Notes under the pieces: model-generated
What the model was told of the DNA's origin: nothing
Databases searched by the model: none
Seen by the model: the letters and a program-made list of their open reading frames with translations, nothing else
Part shown: positions 33,225 through 41,274 of the stretch, piece by piece
How the letters are laid out: the number at the start of each line of letters is the position of its first letter
How positions within the stretch are numbered: the stretch's first letter is position 1
Position numbers and translations under genes: made by a program
Assembly: GCA_934351925.1 (NCBI GenBank)
Contig: CAKRJT010000026.1
Coordinates: 1-41,274, forward strand
From: an uncultured Lachnospiraceae bacterium
GTDB taxonomy: Bacteria > Bacillota > Clostridia > Lachnospirales > Lachnospiraceae
Direction of reading: 5' to 3'
Length of the DNA: 41,274 bases

Positions 33225-35685
33225 AAGCCTTCAGGAGAGACTTGATGAACAGAGGTTAAAAAGACAGCAGGAGCAGCTTGTAAGCAGGGGAGAGATTACA
33301 AGATATGAGCCGGATGCTGATGCCGGACTTACGGCTGAACAGGTGAGAGCACATTTTGATGCGGGCTGGTACAATGAGACCATGGACTCGTGCACGAAGT
33401 CAGTGAGGGACATCGTACTGTCCAATACACTGACATATTTTAACCTTATCTTTCTTGTGCTGGGAGTGCTTCTCATCATAGTGGGGTCTTTTAGAAATCT
33501 CACATTCCTTCCGGTTATTTTTGCGAATTCTGCGATAGGAATTTTTCAGGAGATAAGAGCCAAGAAGGTTCTCGACAATATGAACATGCTCAATGCGCCC
33601 ATGGCTAAGGTTATAAGGGATGGGAAGCCAAATGTGATAAAGACTCAGGAGCTTGTGGCGGATGATGTCGTCATATTCGGAGCGGGAAGCCAGATATGCG
33701 CCGATGCGGTGGTGCTCTCGGGCAGCGTTCTTGTAAACGAGGCATTGCTCACGGGAGAGTCGGACGATATAGTAAAAAAGAACGGGGATTCACTGATGAG
33801 CGGAAGTTTTGTCGTGTCGGGCGAGTGCCGCGCAAGACTTGAAAATGTGGGCCGCGACTCTTACATATCCAAGCTGACCATGGAGGCGAAGGCTATGGGC
33901 TCGGGCGAGGAGTCGGAGATGATAAGGTCGCTTAACAACCTTCTAAAGTGGGTCGGAATATGCATAATACCTATGGGCATACTGCTTTTGTGGCAGGGCA
34001 TGAATGTCAACATGGAGAGCTTTCCCGATGCAGTTACTGCGATGGTTGCCGCAGTCATCGGAATGATACCGGAGGGACTCTACCTTCTTACGAGCGTCGC
34101 GCTCGCGGTCAGCACGATACGTCTCGCGTCACAGAAGGTTCTGCTGCACGACATGAAGAGCATAGAGACACTTGCGCGCGTCAATGTGCTCTGTGTAGAT
34201 AAGACCGGAACGATTACCGAGAACAAGATGTCGGTTCAGGAGGTGTATGAGCTTGCCGGACAGAGGTACGCAGACAGCTCGAAGATGCTTGCGGATTTCG
34301 TCTCGGTGATGGGAAATGACAATATCACCATGAACGCGCTCAAGGAGTATTTCAAGGATACGACGGGAAAGCCGGCTGTGTCGCACACGGGTTTTACCTC
34401 AGCGTTAAAATACAGCTCGGTCACATATTCGGATGGTACATATGTGCTCGGAGCTCCCGAGATGGTTCTGCGTGAAGTGTATGGTGAATATAAGGATAAG
34501 ATAGAAAGCTTCTCGAGGACGGGCGGAAGAGTTCTCGTGTTTGCGCGGTATTTTGGAGAGATTGAGGGAAAGCCTCTCACGGCAAGGGTTGAGCCGCTCG
34601 CGTTTGTGGTATTGTCTAACCCTATAAGGCAGAACGCGAAGGAGACCTTCAGGTATTTTGCCGAGCAGGAGGTTCAGGTAAAGGTTATCTCAGGAGATAA
34701 TCCGGTCACGGTTTCCGAGGTCGCGCTCCGTGCGGGAATTGAAGGCGCAGAGCGCTTCATCGATGCGTCGACGCTTCACACGGAGAAGGATATATATGAG
34801 GCGGCGGGAAAATATGTCGTGTTCGGACGAGTATCGCCAGAGCAGAAGAGACAGCTCGTCGGTGCACTTCAAAAGCAGGGAAACACGGTTGCCATGACGG
34901 GCGACGGTGTGAACGATGTGCTCGCGCTCAAAGATGCCGATTGCAGCATCGCGATGGCTTCGGGAAGTGAAGCGGCAGCGCAGGCGGCACAGGTTGTGCT
35001 GCTCGAGTCGGATTTTTCCAAGATGCCGTCGGTAGTGCTCGAGGGCAGAAGGGTCGTCAACAATATCGAGCGCTCAGCGAGCCTTTTCCTTGTGAAAAAT
35101 ATATTCTCGTTCATAATGGCGCTGTGCTCAATAATCGCGGCGATAACATATCCGCTTGAGCCTGCACAGATATCGCTCATAGCGATGTTTACAATAGGAA
35201 TACCTTCATTCTTCCTCGCATTGCAGCCGAACAAGAAGCGCATAGAGGGACATTTTATGAAGAATGTACTGTTAAAGGCTCTTCCGGGCGGTCTGACTGA
35301 TGTTATATGTGTTGGTGCATTGGTCGTGTTCGGAAACACCTTCAACCTTGACCCTGACGGTGTGGCTACGGCGGCAACACTGCTGCTTGCGATAGTAGGC
35401 TTTATGATTATGATTAAAATTAGCAAGCCGTTCAACAAGCTGACTTTTACGGTGTTCGTGTTCTGTGTTATAGGACTTATCTTTTCGAGCACAGTGTTAA
35501 AGAGTCTGTTCTATATGAGCCATATGTCGACCGAGTGCATAATGCTTGCGGTTGTATTTGCCATCGCTACGGAGTCACTTTTCCGGTATCTCTCGCTTCT
35601 GGTTGAGAAGCTCGAGCGGTGGTTTGACTCGGACGCGGTGCAGGAGAGAATACCTAAGAGAAAAACAAGAAAAAGCAGGGCGTAG
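33199..35685 (+). CDS. P-type cation-transporting ATPase (CtpE-like)
   Basis: 828 residues. The core motifs are present: TGES (ALLTGESDD) in the actuator domain, MIPEGLYLLTS in M4, the phosphorylated aspartate D334 in CVDKTGTIT, and TGDGVNDVLALKDAD in the hinge. Membrane helices are spread as in a P2-like pump with a long C-terminal set. The PEGLYLLTS variant and overall shape resemble mycobacterial CtpE, linked to Ca2+ uptake; the ion is therefore only a suggestion. The start is GTG 33199, about 10 bases after GGAGGAG, inside the end of plsC. The linkage of an acyltransferase and a pump may reflect envelope upkeep. Confidence 0.85.
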   Translation: MSEEKKLFKSLQERLDEQRLKRQQEQLVSRGEITRYEPDADAGLTAEQVRAHFDAGWYNETMDSCTKSVRDIVLSNTLTYFNLIFLVLGVLLIIVGSFRNLTFLPVIFANSAIGIFQEIRAKKVLDNMNMLNAPMAKVIRDGKPNVIKTQELVADDVVIFGAGSQICADAVVLSGSVLVNEALLTGESDDIVKKNGDSLMSGSFVVSGECRARLENVGRDSYISKLTMEAKAMGSGEESEMIRSLNNLLKWVGICIIPMGILLLWQGMNVNMESFPDAVTAMVAAVIGMIPEGLYLLTSVALAVSTIRLASQKVLLHDMKSIETLARVNVLCVDKTGTITENKMSVQEVYELAGQRYADSSKMLADFVSVMGNDNITMNALKEYFKDTTGKPAVSHTGFTSALKYSSVTYSDGTYVLGAPEMVLREVYGEYKDKIESFSRTGGRVLVFARYFGEIEGKPLTARVEPLAFVVLSNPIRQNAKETFRYFAEQEVQVKVISGDNPVTVSEVALRAGIEGAERFIDASTLHTEKDIYEAAGKYVVFGRVSPEQKRQLVGALQKQGNTVAMTGDGVNDVLALKDADCSIAMASGSEAAAQAAQVVLLESDFSKMPSVVLEGRRVVNNIERSASLFLVKNIFSFIMALCSIIAAITYPLEPAQISLIAMFTIGIPSFFLALQPNKKRIEGHFMKNVLLKALPGGLTDVICVGALVVFGNTFNLDPDGVATAATLLLAIVGFMIMIKISKPFNKLTFTVFVFCVIGLIFSSTVLKSLFYMSHMSTECIMLAVVFAIATESLFRYLSLLVEKLERWFDSDAVQERIPKRKTRKSRA

Positions 35686-35708
35686 ATATTTAGATGTCAA
35701 GATATCGG

Positions 35709-35745
35709 GAAAGGGCACGGTGATGACAAGTCACAGTGCCCTTTT
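35709..35745. terminator. Terminator between the P-type ATPase and DUF11 genes
   Basis: AAAGGGCAC pairs with GTGCCCTTT, plus inner GTGA/TCAC pairs, with a T-run. Convergent genes on both sides suggest it serves both. Confidence 0.8.
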
Positions 35746-35805
35746 TGAATTATGTCTTCTGCAGGTTAGCTTGTATTGTGGAGCTGTTATATTGCTTTAG
35801 GATTT

Positions 35806-36663
35806 TTATTTTATCGTTCCTGTCACGGTGAGCGTGCTGACTCCCGGATTGACAATCAGGGCACCGGTCGTCGCGTCGCGCGTGTAGGTGGCAGCAGGAA
35901 CGGTTATCTGACCACCGATGGTCGTGAACAGTCCTGTAGTCGCGTTGTAGGTGTAGTTAGTTCCTTCTACCCAAGTGACATCATTGAAGGTGACGGTGAT
36001 ATCCTTGAGCACAGGAAGAAAGGTATCAGTAAGGACGACATTGTCCACGGCTCCGGCCTCCGTGTTACCTGAGTTCTGTATGACGAAGGTGTAGGTGAGC
36101 TGACCGTTCTCGGTGACGGTTGACGGCGTGAGAGATTTGCTGATTGTGAGAAAAGCATTGTTCTCAGGTTCCACGGTATCAACTGCGGTGATTGGGGCAG
36201 GCAGGTTGGCACCCGTGATTGCCGCGGTGTTGGTGATGACCGACTCATTGTCGAGCGGTGCGAACTCGTTGGTGTTTGTCTCGTACACGAGAATTGTGTT
36301 GCCGTTTGCCGGAACGGATATTCCGGTTATGGTTAGAGGGGAGGTTGAGGTGATGACAGGGGCTGCCTGCAAAACACCGTCCATATAATACTTGATAGAG
36401 CCCTCAACGTAGTCGAGAGGTGTAAGCATCGTGTTATTGTAGGTATATGCGCCGAGATTGTCGGTAACCGTGAGATCTGTAAAGTCGTTATCGCCGGTAT
36501 TTACAATGCTCACAATATACGTTATGCGCCCGCCAGCCCGGTAGGTGTCCGTGACAGCGGTCTTTGCAGCGCTCAGTATCTCGATGATTTCACCTGTGGT
36601 GATGTTCGAGGTCGTGGTGTTTCCATTGTAGGAAAGAGTTGCCTGGTTATAAAAGGTTGCCAT
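35806..36663 (-). CDS. DUF11 repeat protein without a signal peptide
   Basis: 285 residues, acidic and rich in Thr, Asn and Val. Two DUF11-type beta-sandwich units are visible: AGGRITYIVSIVNTGDNDFTDLTVTDNLG and ENGQLTYTFVIQNSGNTEAGAVDNVVLTD, each with the (T)Y-x-NxG pattern. The opening MATFYNQATLSYNG is a form seen in clostridial DUF11 proteins. DUF11 domains usually occur in surface proteins, yet there is no signal peptide, membrane helix or LPxTG motif. GGAGGAA ends 3 bases before ATG 36663; an upstream in-frame ATG lies within that site. It is a single gene. Location and role are unknown. Confidence 0.75.
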   Translation of the reverse strand: MATFYNQATLSYNGNTTTSNITTGEIIEILSAAKTAVTDTYRAGGRITYIVSIVNTGDNDFTDLTVTDNLGAYTYNNTMLTPLDYVEGSIKYYMDGVLQAAPVITSTSPLTITGISVPANGNTILVYETNTNEFAPLDNESVITNTAAITGANLPAPITAVDTVEPENNAFLTISKSLTPSTVTENGQLTYTFVIQNSGNTEAGAVDNVVLTDTFLPVLKDITVTFNDVTWVEGTNYTYNATTGLFTTIGGQITVPAATYTRDATTGALIVNPGVSTLTVTGTIK

Positions 36664-36761
36664 AAGTTCCTCCATTATTTAATGTGTGTAAGGTGTTAAC
36701 CTTAATATATATTATGCACGGCTATAGAATATGACATAGTTTTGGGGAGAATTTGTGGGAC

Positions 36762-36805
36762 TTAATGGGGCAAAACATATAGTTTTCAATGTTTTGCCCC
36801 ATTAA
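36762..36805. repeat. Perfect 17-bp inverted repeat
   Basis: TTAATGGGGCAAAACAT (36762-36778) and its exact complement (36789-36805) around a 10-base loop. It lies between the divergent DUF11 and glucanase genes (36664-36938, no other gene). The inner GGGGCAAAACATAT also occurs at 628-641, so it may be a dispersed sequence or an operator. Without a T-run it is not a typical terminator. Confidence 0.6.
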
Positions 36806-36938
36806 ATGTGCAGGGTAAAAAATTGACTATACCATAGCACTATTTTATATGGTTTTATTGTTATGAGGTTTTAGGTAATATGTTTACATGGTCGATGTTT
36901 AGGTTCGAGACTGAGAAAATATGGAGGAGGTTGTGATT

Positions 36939-38726
36939 TTGAAGGAAAAAACTAAAAAGGCGCTTATAATAGCGGTGCTGTCGTTCGTGCTGGTGGGGCT
37001 TGTGGTCTACATAGTGGCGGAGCTTGGGGCTTTTAAGCCGGCAGGGGATAAGGGAGCTGTGCGAAAGGAGCTTACCGCGGTTGAACTCACGAAGCTCATG
37101 GGAAACGGCATCAATCTTGGAAACACGATGGAGGCTTACGGGCGTGCCTCACTTGGAACGGGTGCACCGACGTCCGACTATGAGACGTTCTGGGGACAGC
37201 CGGTGACAACGCAGGAGATGATTACTGCGATGAAGAATTCGGGCTTCGACACAATCCGTATTCCGGTGGCGTGGACGAATGCGATGAATTTTGAGAGTGG
37301 TGACTACACCATAGGTGAGGACTGGTTTGCCCGCGTGGAGGAGATTGTCGGCTATGCCATGAACGAGAATATGTATGTCATAGTCAATGACCACTGGGAC
37401 GGAAGCTGGTGGGGAATGTTCGGTTCGGCGACCGCAAAGACAAGACAGAAGGCAATGGACATGTATATTTCCATGTGGACACAGATTGCGGAGAGATTTA
37501 AGAATTATTCAGATTATCTCATTTTCGAGTCCGCGAATGAGGAGCTCGGGGATCGTCTCAACGATAAGGATATAGCGGCGGACTCTGGAACGCTCTCGAC
37601 GGACGAGTGTTATGAGACGACAAACAAGATTAATCAGACCTTTGTGGACACTGTGCGCGCAACGGGCGGCAATAACAAGCAGAGATTTCTCCTCATAGCA
37701 GGCTACGGCACGGATATAAAGAGCACCTGTGACAGCAGATATGTCATGCCGGCCGATTCGGCACAGAATAAGCTCTTAGTGTCCGTACACTACTATGAGC
37801 CGTTCTCCTACTGCGGTTCGGCAAGCCTTTCAAGCTGGGGAACGATAAAGCATTATGAGAAGCAGAATGAGCTTTTAAAGATGATGACAAAGTTCACCGA
37901 TGCCGGCTATGGAGTAATATTCGGCGAGTATGCCGTGGCACTCAATGGCGATGGTTCTGTAAAGGATAACACCTGCGACTTTATCAACAACTTCCTTGAT
38001 AACTGTGATTTATATAATTACTGTCCTGTTCTCTGGGACTGTTCAAGTCTGTTTAAGAGAAGCACATTAAGCTGGCTTGACACCGATGTGGAGGCGCTCT
38101 ATAAGGCGAGAAGCTATGAGGCACAGTCATCGCTTGATGATGGTACAATAAAGGAAAATGCGAAGGCAGAGATGGCAGCAGCACTCGCGGCAGCGCCTGA
38201 GTCACTCGACAACGGGACCCCGGCAGGAGCAGCTTCAGATGAAGCTATAGCATGGCTCATGTTCAACTCTAATGACTGGAATGTGACCTACAGTGTGGGA
38301 GATGAGTACAATCCATCCGAAAAGACAGAAGGTATTGCTGCGGAGGATATAAAGATTACAGGTGAGGGAACCTATACCGTATCACTTGACTTTTCAAAGA
38401 CAGGAGCAGGCTATGCCAACAGCACCGTATTCTGTGCACTTGGTATTTCCAACGGTGAGCTTCTCTATCCGGGCTACATAATCAATGTTGTTGACCTTCA
38501 GATTAACGGAAAGTCATATCCGCTTGTCGCAGAGCCATACACAACAACCGATGACAAGAAGTGTACAAGACTTAACATCTACAATGCATGGGTTAAGTCG
38601 GTTCCTGCCGAGGCGAGAACGGAGGACGGCGACCTGTCCGCAGTCGCTCCATGCATCGTCGACAATGAGGAGCTTGGAAACATCACAAGCATAAGCCTTA
38701 CATTCGAATATAAGCCGGGAAAATAA
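36939..38726 (+). CDS. Membrane-anchored GH5 glycoside hydrolase (endoglucanase-like)
   Basis: 595 residues. An N-terminal helix (KKALIIAVLSFVLVGLVVYI) anchors or exports it. The GH5 barrel spans about residues 45-390: GINLGNTMEAYG, FDTIRIPVAWTNAM, IVNDHWDGSWWG, acid/base E201 in ESANEEL, HYYEPFSYC, and nucleophile E330 in FGEYA. A C-terminal beta-rich domain of about 160 residues probably binds carbohydrate. It would cleave beta-glucans or related polysaccharides at the cell surface. The start is probably TTG 36939, 8 bases after GGAGGAGG; ATG 36921 is part of that ribosome binding site. The substrate cannot be read from the sequence alone. Confidence 0.85.
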   Translation: MKEKTKKALIIAVLSFVLVGLVVYIVAELGAFKPAGDKGAVRKELTAVELTKLMGNGINLGNTMEAYGRASLGTGAPTSDYETFWGQPVTTQEMITAMKNSGFDTIRIPVAWTNAMNFESGDYTIGEDWFARVEEIVGYAMNENMYVIVNDHWDGSWWGMFGSATAKTRQKAMDMYISMWTQIAERFKNYSDYLIFESANEELGDRLNDKDIAADSGTLSTDECYETTNKINQTFVDTVRATGGNNKQRFLLIAGYGTDIKSTCDSRYVMPADSAQNKLLVSVHYYEPFSYCGSASLSSWGTIKHYEKQNELLKMMTKFTDAGYGVIFGEYAVALNGDGSVKDNTCDFINNFLDNCDLYNYCPVLWDCSSLFKRSTLSWLDTDVEALYKARSYEAQSSLDDGTIKENAKAEMAAALAAAPESLDNGTPAGAASDEAIAWLMFNSNDWNVTYSVGDEYNPSEKTEGIAAEDIKITGEGTYTVSLDFSKTGAGYANSTVFCALGISNGELLYPGYIINVVDLQINGKSYPLVAEPYTTTDDKKCTRLNIYNAWVKSVPAEARTEDGDLSAVAPCIVDNEELGNITSISLTFEYKPGK

Positions 38727-38728
38727 TC

Positions 38729-38903
38729 TGAACGCAGAATAAGCAATCCCCCGCTTCATGTGTGTAGAGCACTAAGCGGTGGGTAAGGGGGATGTGAACT
38801 GCGTTCATGAGCAAGTAACGAAAGCGGATTGCGAATGTCCGCTTTACAACGGTTAGAAAAACGGAAGCCTTAGACGGTGGGAGAAATCCTGCCGTCTTTT
38901 TTT
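38729..38903 (+). ncRNA. Candidate structured RNA after the glucanase gene
   Basis: A nested arrangement: TGAACGCAG (38729-38737) pairs with CTGCGTTCA (38799-38807); inside, ATCCCCC (38746-38752) faces GGGGGAT (38787-38793), and CGCTT faces AAGCG. A second hairpin follows, AAAGCGGA (38821-38828) with TCCGCTTT (38838-38845), then a terminator. No protein frame covers it. It could be an elaborate 3' UTR or an independent RNA; I do not recognise the family. Confidence 0.45.
38872..38903 (+). terminator. Terminator ending the glucanase/RNA unit
   Basis: AGACGG-TG-GGA pairs with TCC-TG-CCGTCT around GAAA, followed by seven Ts. Confidence 0.8.
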
Positions 38904-38957
38904 GTGGTGTTTAAAGTGTTTTATTTCTATGTAAAAAATCAATTAAAAAAAATAGTA

Positions 38958-38998
38958 TTGACTATTTGTATTATTTGTATTACTATAACTAATACAAA
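38958..38998 (+). promoter_or_regulatory. Promoter and operator of the GntR-type operon
   Basis: TTGACT (38958-38963), 17 bases, TACTAT (38981-38986). Over the -10 lies a perfect 9-bp inverted repeat, TTTGTATTA (38974-38982) and TAATACAAA (38990-38998), with a further direct half-site TTTGTATTA at 38965-38973. This is where an autorepressing YtrA-type regulator would bind. Confidence 0.6.
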
Positions 38999-39020
38999 AT
39001 ATATATTCAATAAGTTTCTG

Positions 39021-39313
39021 GTGTAAAAATATGCCATATATACCTAGCCGTGTATAACGTATTATGTTTATGCATATCACGACTTTTGGGAGAAGCTTAG
39101 ATTGTTCTTAGGGCTCTGCTAAGTCCCCAGCCAAAAGCAGCACGGATGCTGCTTTAGAAGCAATGCATACACGGATGTATGCTTTGCTTCGGTGGCGTAT
39201 ACATAGAAAGCCTTTATCAGAGCCCTTAGAACATCTTGCTTCGTACAATGGAGCTGATATGCATGAACATAATACGTTATACACTCACAGACTAAATAGG
39301 CATATTTTTACAC
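39021..39313. repeat. Nested palindromic element, full copy
   Basis: Outer arms GTGTAAAAATATGCC (39021-39035) and GGCATATTTTTACAC (39299-39313) are exact complements. Inside are longer inner arms (from GTGTATAACGTATTATG near 39050; CATAATACGTTATACAC to about 39283), an inner pair GTTCTTAGGGCTCTG/CAGAGCCCTTAGAAC, and two small hairpins with ACGGAT loops (AGCAGC-ACGGAT-GCTGCT; GCATAC-ACGGAT-GTATGC). The whole lies between the gntR promoter and gntR, so it should be transcribed in the leader. Confidence 0.8.
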
Positions 39314-39349
39314 ACTAACAACCACTATGGCAGATAAGGAGGTCACAAC

Positions 39350-39733
39350 ATGATAATAGAACTCAACACATCCTCGGACACCCCGATATATGTACAGCTC
39401 CGCAACCAGATTGTCCTGGGAATAGGCAGGGGGGAGCTTAAGGAGGGCGAGGGGCTTCCGACGGTAAGACAACTGGCACAGGACGCAGGAATCAATGTTA
39501 TGACGGTCAATAAGGCTTACGGAGTGCTGAAGGCGGAGGGCTTCATCGAGATTGACAGAAGGCACGGCGCCAAGGTGTGCACCAGGCAGGACTTTGGCAC
39601 TGAGTACAAGGAGAAGGTGGAGGCTGAGCTGGAGCTTCTGATAACAGAGACATCATTGAAGGGCATGAAGAAGGAAGAGTTCCTGAAAAAATGTGAGGAA
39701 ATATACAATAGACAACAGTTGGCTTTTGAGTAG
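39350..39733 (+). CDS. GntR family regulator, YtrA type
   Basis: 127 residues. The N-terminal winged helix-turn-helix reads TPIYVQLRNQIVLGIGRGEL, GEGLPTVRQLAQDAGINVMT and VNKAYGVLKAEGFIEI, the standard GntR DNA-binding block. The short C-terminus (about 50 residues) lacks a large ligand domain, which defines the YtrA subgroup; these usually repress their own operon with linked membrane or ABC genes. AAGGAGG ends 8 bases before the ATG. The operator-like palindrome at 38974-38998 is its likely site, and the next gene is its likely regulated partner. Confidence 0.88.
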   Translation: MIIELNTSSDTPIYVQLRNQIVLGIGRGELKEGEGLPTVRQLAQDAGINVMTVNKAYGVLKAEGFIEIDRRHGAKVCTRQDFGTEYKEKVEAELELLITETSLKGMKKEEFLKKCEEIYNRQQLAFE

Positions 39734-39750
39734 GAAGGGGAGTGGTTGTG

Positions 39751-41130
39751 ATGGCTATTATGGTATTTATTATAGTGACAATGTTATTTATGCTGGGAAC
39801 ACTTGTGTTTACAATGGGCAGCAGCATGCTGCTTGACAACGGCTCATATTATCTTGGGATAACAATTCCTAGGAATTATAGGAATGAGGAAGCGGTAAAG
39901 GCAATTGCGGCAGAATATAAGAAGAGCTGGAGAGTGATAAGCTTTATCGGGCTTGCTACATGCTTTATGATTGTATTATTTTATGACTACGTCTCAATTC
40001 AGATGGTATATATCATGGTCTGGTTCTTTGCACTGATGTATGTCTATCAGCAGAATCTCAAAAAATACGGCTGGAAGCTCTACAACTGGAAGATAACACA
40101 GGAGTGGTATAACAGTGAGGAAAACGCAGGAGGGCTTCGCAGAATAGACACGGCGGTGACAGTCAATAAGGACAGGATGCCTGTTAGTGCATATTGGGGA
40201 ATAATAACACTTGCTGGTGTTGCGTTCTGTGTATTCAGATATATCACAGCGGGCTTTTCGGCAGTTTCATTCAGCTTTGCCATGTGTGCAGTGGTGTTTC
40301 TTGTGACGTATTTTGTGATAGCCAAGTCGCGCACCAAGGTTTACTGCGATGACAGCAGTGTAAACATGAAGATAAATAGATGTGTCAGGTTCGAGTGGAG
40401 CAGATGTATGATGCTTCACAGCGGCATGGCAGCTTTTATCGCGGTTATGCTATTGATGTCGGGCGAAATGGAAGCACTTTTTGGCATTGACAGCAATACC
40501 GCTTCCGGGATGTCAATTGCGGTGACAATAATGCTTGGTTCGTTTGGCAGCATGATGGCTCTTTTTATCACTTATGATAACATAAGAAAGGTAAAGAATC
40601 AGGCTGCTTCAGTGAACTACTATGATGATGGCGATATATATTACCTTATGGGAAAGAAAAATCCCAATGCACCGGGAGTTCATGAAAAGAGAGTGGGAAT
40701 AGGCTTTGAGCTTAATGCCGGAAGCAAAGTTGACTTGATAGTTATTGCTGTGATTATGCTTTTTGTGATAGGTCTTGCGGTTTTTATGCTGAAATATGAT
40801 CTTGCCGATGTAGCGCTCAATATATCTGCCGATGACAGCGGAAGAAGGGTGGCGAAGGTTGAGGCGGCAGGGGATAGCAGCACCTTCTATCTTGATGAGA
40901 TAACGGACGTTGAGCTTTTGGATGAACTCCCGGATATGTCGAAGAAGGTCGGTTATGACGGAACCGTGTATTACATAGGCAGCTTCAATGTGTACGGTTA
41001 CGGAAACTGTGACACCTATGTATGTCTCAGAACAGATATGGCTGTCGTGGTAAAGACCAAGGACAGAACCTATGTGTTCAACGATGAGACAGCGGACGGC
41101 ACAAGGCGGATGTATGAGAGTTTGCGTTGA
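39751..41130 (+). CDS. Large membrane protein in the GntR operon (DUF1648/DUF5808-like)
   Basis: 459 residues with about eight to nine hydrophobic helices. The motif YYDDGDIYYLMGKKNPNAP followed by EKRVGIGFELNAGSK is typical of DUF5808-like segments in Firmicutes membrane proteins controlled by YtrA-type regulators; NYRNEEAVKAIAAEYKKSW near the N-terminus also recurs in such proteins. The soluble C-terminal part (about residues 360-459) is beta-rich. ATG 39751 is about 9 bases after GGAAGGGGA, and the gene begins 17 bases after gntR ends. Function unknown; envelope stress or transport has been proposed for the group in general. Confidence 0.75.
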   Translation: MAIMVFIIVTMLFMLGTLVFTMGSSMLLDNGSYYLGITIPRNYRNEEAVKAIAAEYKKSWRVISFIGLATCFMIVLFYDYVSIQMVYIMVWFFALMYVYQQNLKKYGWKLYNWKITQEWYNSEENAGGLRRIDTAVTVNKDRMPVSAYWGIITLAGVAFCVFRYITAGFSAVSFSFAMCAVVFLVTYFVIAKSRTKVYCDDSSVNMKINRCVRFEWSRCMMLHSGMAAFIAVMLLMSGEMEALFGIDSNTASGMSIAVTIMLGSFGSMMALFITYDNIRKVKNQAASVNYYDDGDIYYLMGKKNPNAPGVHEKRVGIGFELNAGSKVDLIVIAVIMLFVIGLAVFMLKYDLADVALNISADDSGRRVAKVEAAGDSSTFYLDEITDVELLDELPDMSKKVGYDGTVYYIGSFNVYGYGNCDTYVCLRTDMAVVVKTKDRTYVFNDETADGTRRMYESLR

Positions 41131-41174
41131 AATAGCATGTTGGAAGTGATATGATAATAAATATATGATGTTGA

Positions 41175-41274
41175 GGTAAAAACATGCTAATTTAATGTAC
41201 GAGTGTATAACGTATTATATTTATGCATATCAGCTCCGTTGTACGAAGCAAGATGTTCTAAGAACTCTGATATA
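41175..41274. repeat. Palindromic element, copy cut by the window edge
   Basis: GGTAAAAACATGCTAATTT (41175) matches the outer arm of the 28430 palindrome, then GTGTATAACGTATTAT, TTATGCATATCAGCTCC and GTACGAAGCAAGATGTTCTAAG match the right half of the 39021 element in reverse orientation. It continues beyond the window. The sequence 41131-41174 before it shows no gene. Confidence 0.75.

Noticed and set aside
38729..38903. Group II intron remnant
   Set aside because: No domain V-like hairpin and no reverse transcriptase fragment were seen.

Overview
This window most likely comes from a gut Lachnospiraceae bacterium (Lachnospira/Eubacterium-like, Bacillota). The support is a type V-A Cas12a close in style to those of gut Eubacterium/Lachnospira, strong AGGAGG-type ribosome binding sites, sigma-A promoters, four methyl-accepting chemotaxis proteins (a motile cell), a FeoA-FeoB fusion, a bile salt hydrolase family enzyme, a 2-keto-3-deoxygluconate kinase and a membrane-anchored GH5 glucanase. 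Species was not established.

Layout. 1-3036: housekeeping genes (end of a pyrophosphatase, an RdgB-like nucleotide sanitising enzyme, a ProX-like tRNA deacylase, a DegV protein) plus one copy of a palindromic intergenic element. 3054-7520: an orphan PTS EIIC gene divergent from a BMP-type lipoprotein that is paired with a chemoreceptor. 7594-9933: the FeoA-FeoB ferrous iron transporter. 9940-16201: a CRISPR-cas12a island bounded by two direct repeats of about 400 and 370 bp. 16490-26973: a choloylglycine hydrolase, three chemoreceptors, two MATE exporters, an orphan membrane sensor-like protein and a MarR regulator. 27230-35685: kdgK, an ABC-class ATPase, an xpt-pbuX xanthine salvage operon, and a plsC/P-type ATPase pair. 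35806-41274: a DUF11 protein, a GH5 glucanase, a structured RNA candidate, and a GntR(YtrA-type)/membrane protein operon whose leader contains a large palindromic element.

The most interesting region is the Cas12a island. Cas12a itself looks complete and catalytically competent, but the adaptation genes are dead: cas4 and cas1 are fused by an internal deletion with a frame change, and cas2 has an in-frame stop. The five-repeat array carries a changed handle stem (TCTGC/GCAGA instead of the usual TCTAC/GTAGA). Upstream of cas12a is a separate compact unit: a near-consensus promoter, a canonical Cas12a handle (TCTAC/GTAGA), a short guide-like segment and a strong terminator. The first nine guide bases match, next to a TTTA PAM, a site in the cas12a leader just upstream of its ribosome binding site. 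This is the architecture expected of a crRNA-like RNA that directs Cas12a to repress its own gene. The adaptation-dead locus, the array handle change and the retained canonical handle in the regulator make this locus worth testing.

Other points of interest are a family of nested palindromic elements (1931, 28430, 39021, 41175), an inferred GntR operator overlapping its own promoter, tandem dyads between the PTS and BMP genes, and a multi-stem RNA candidate after the glucanase gene. All calls are from reading the sequence; no database search was possible.
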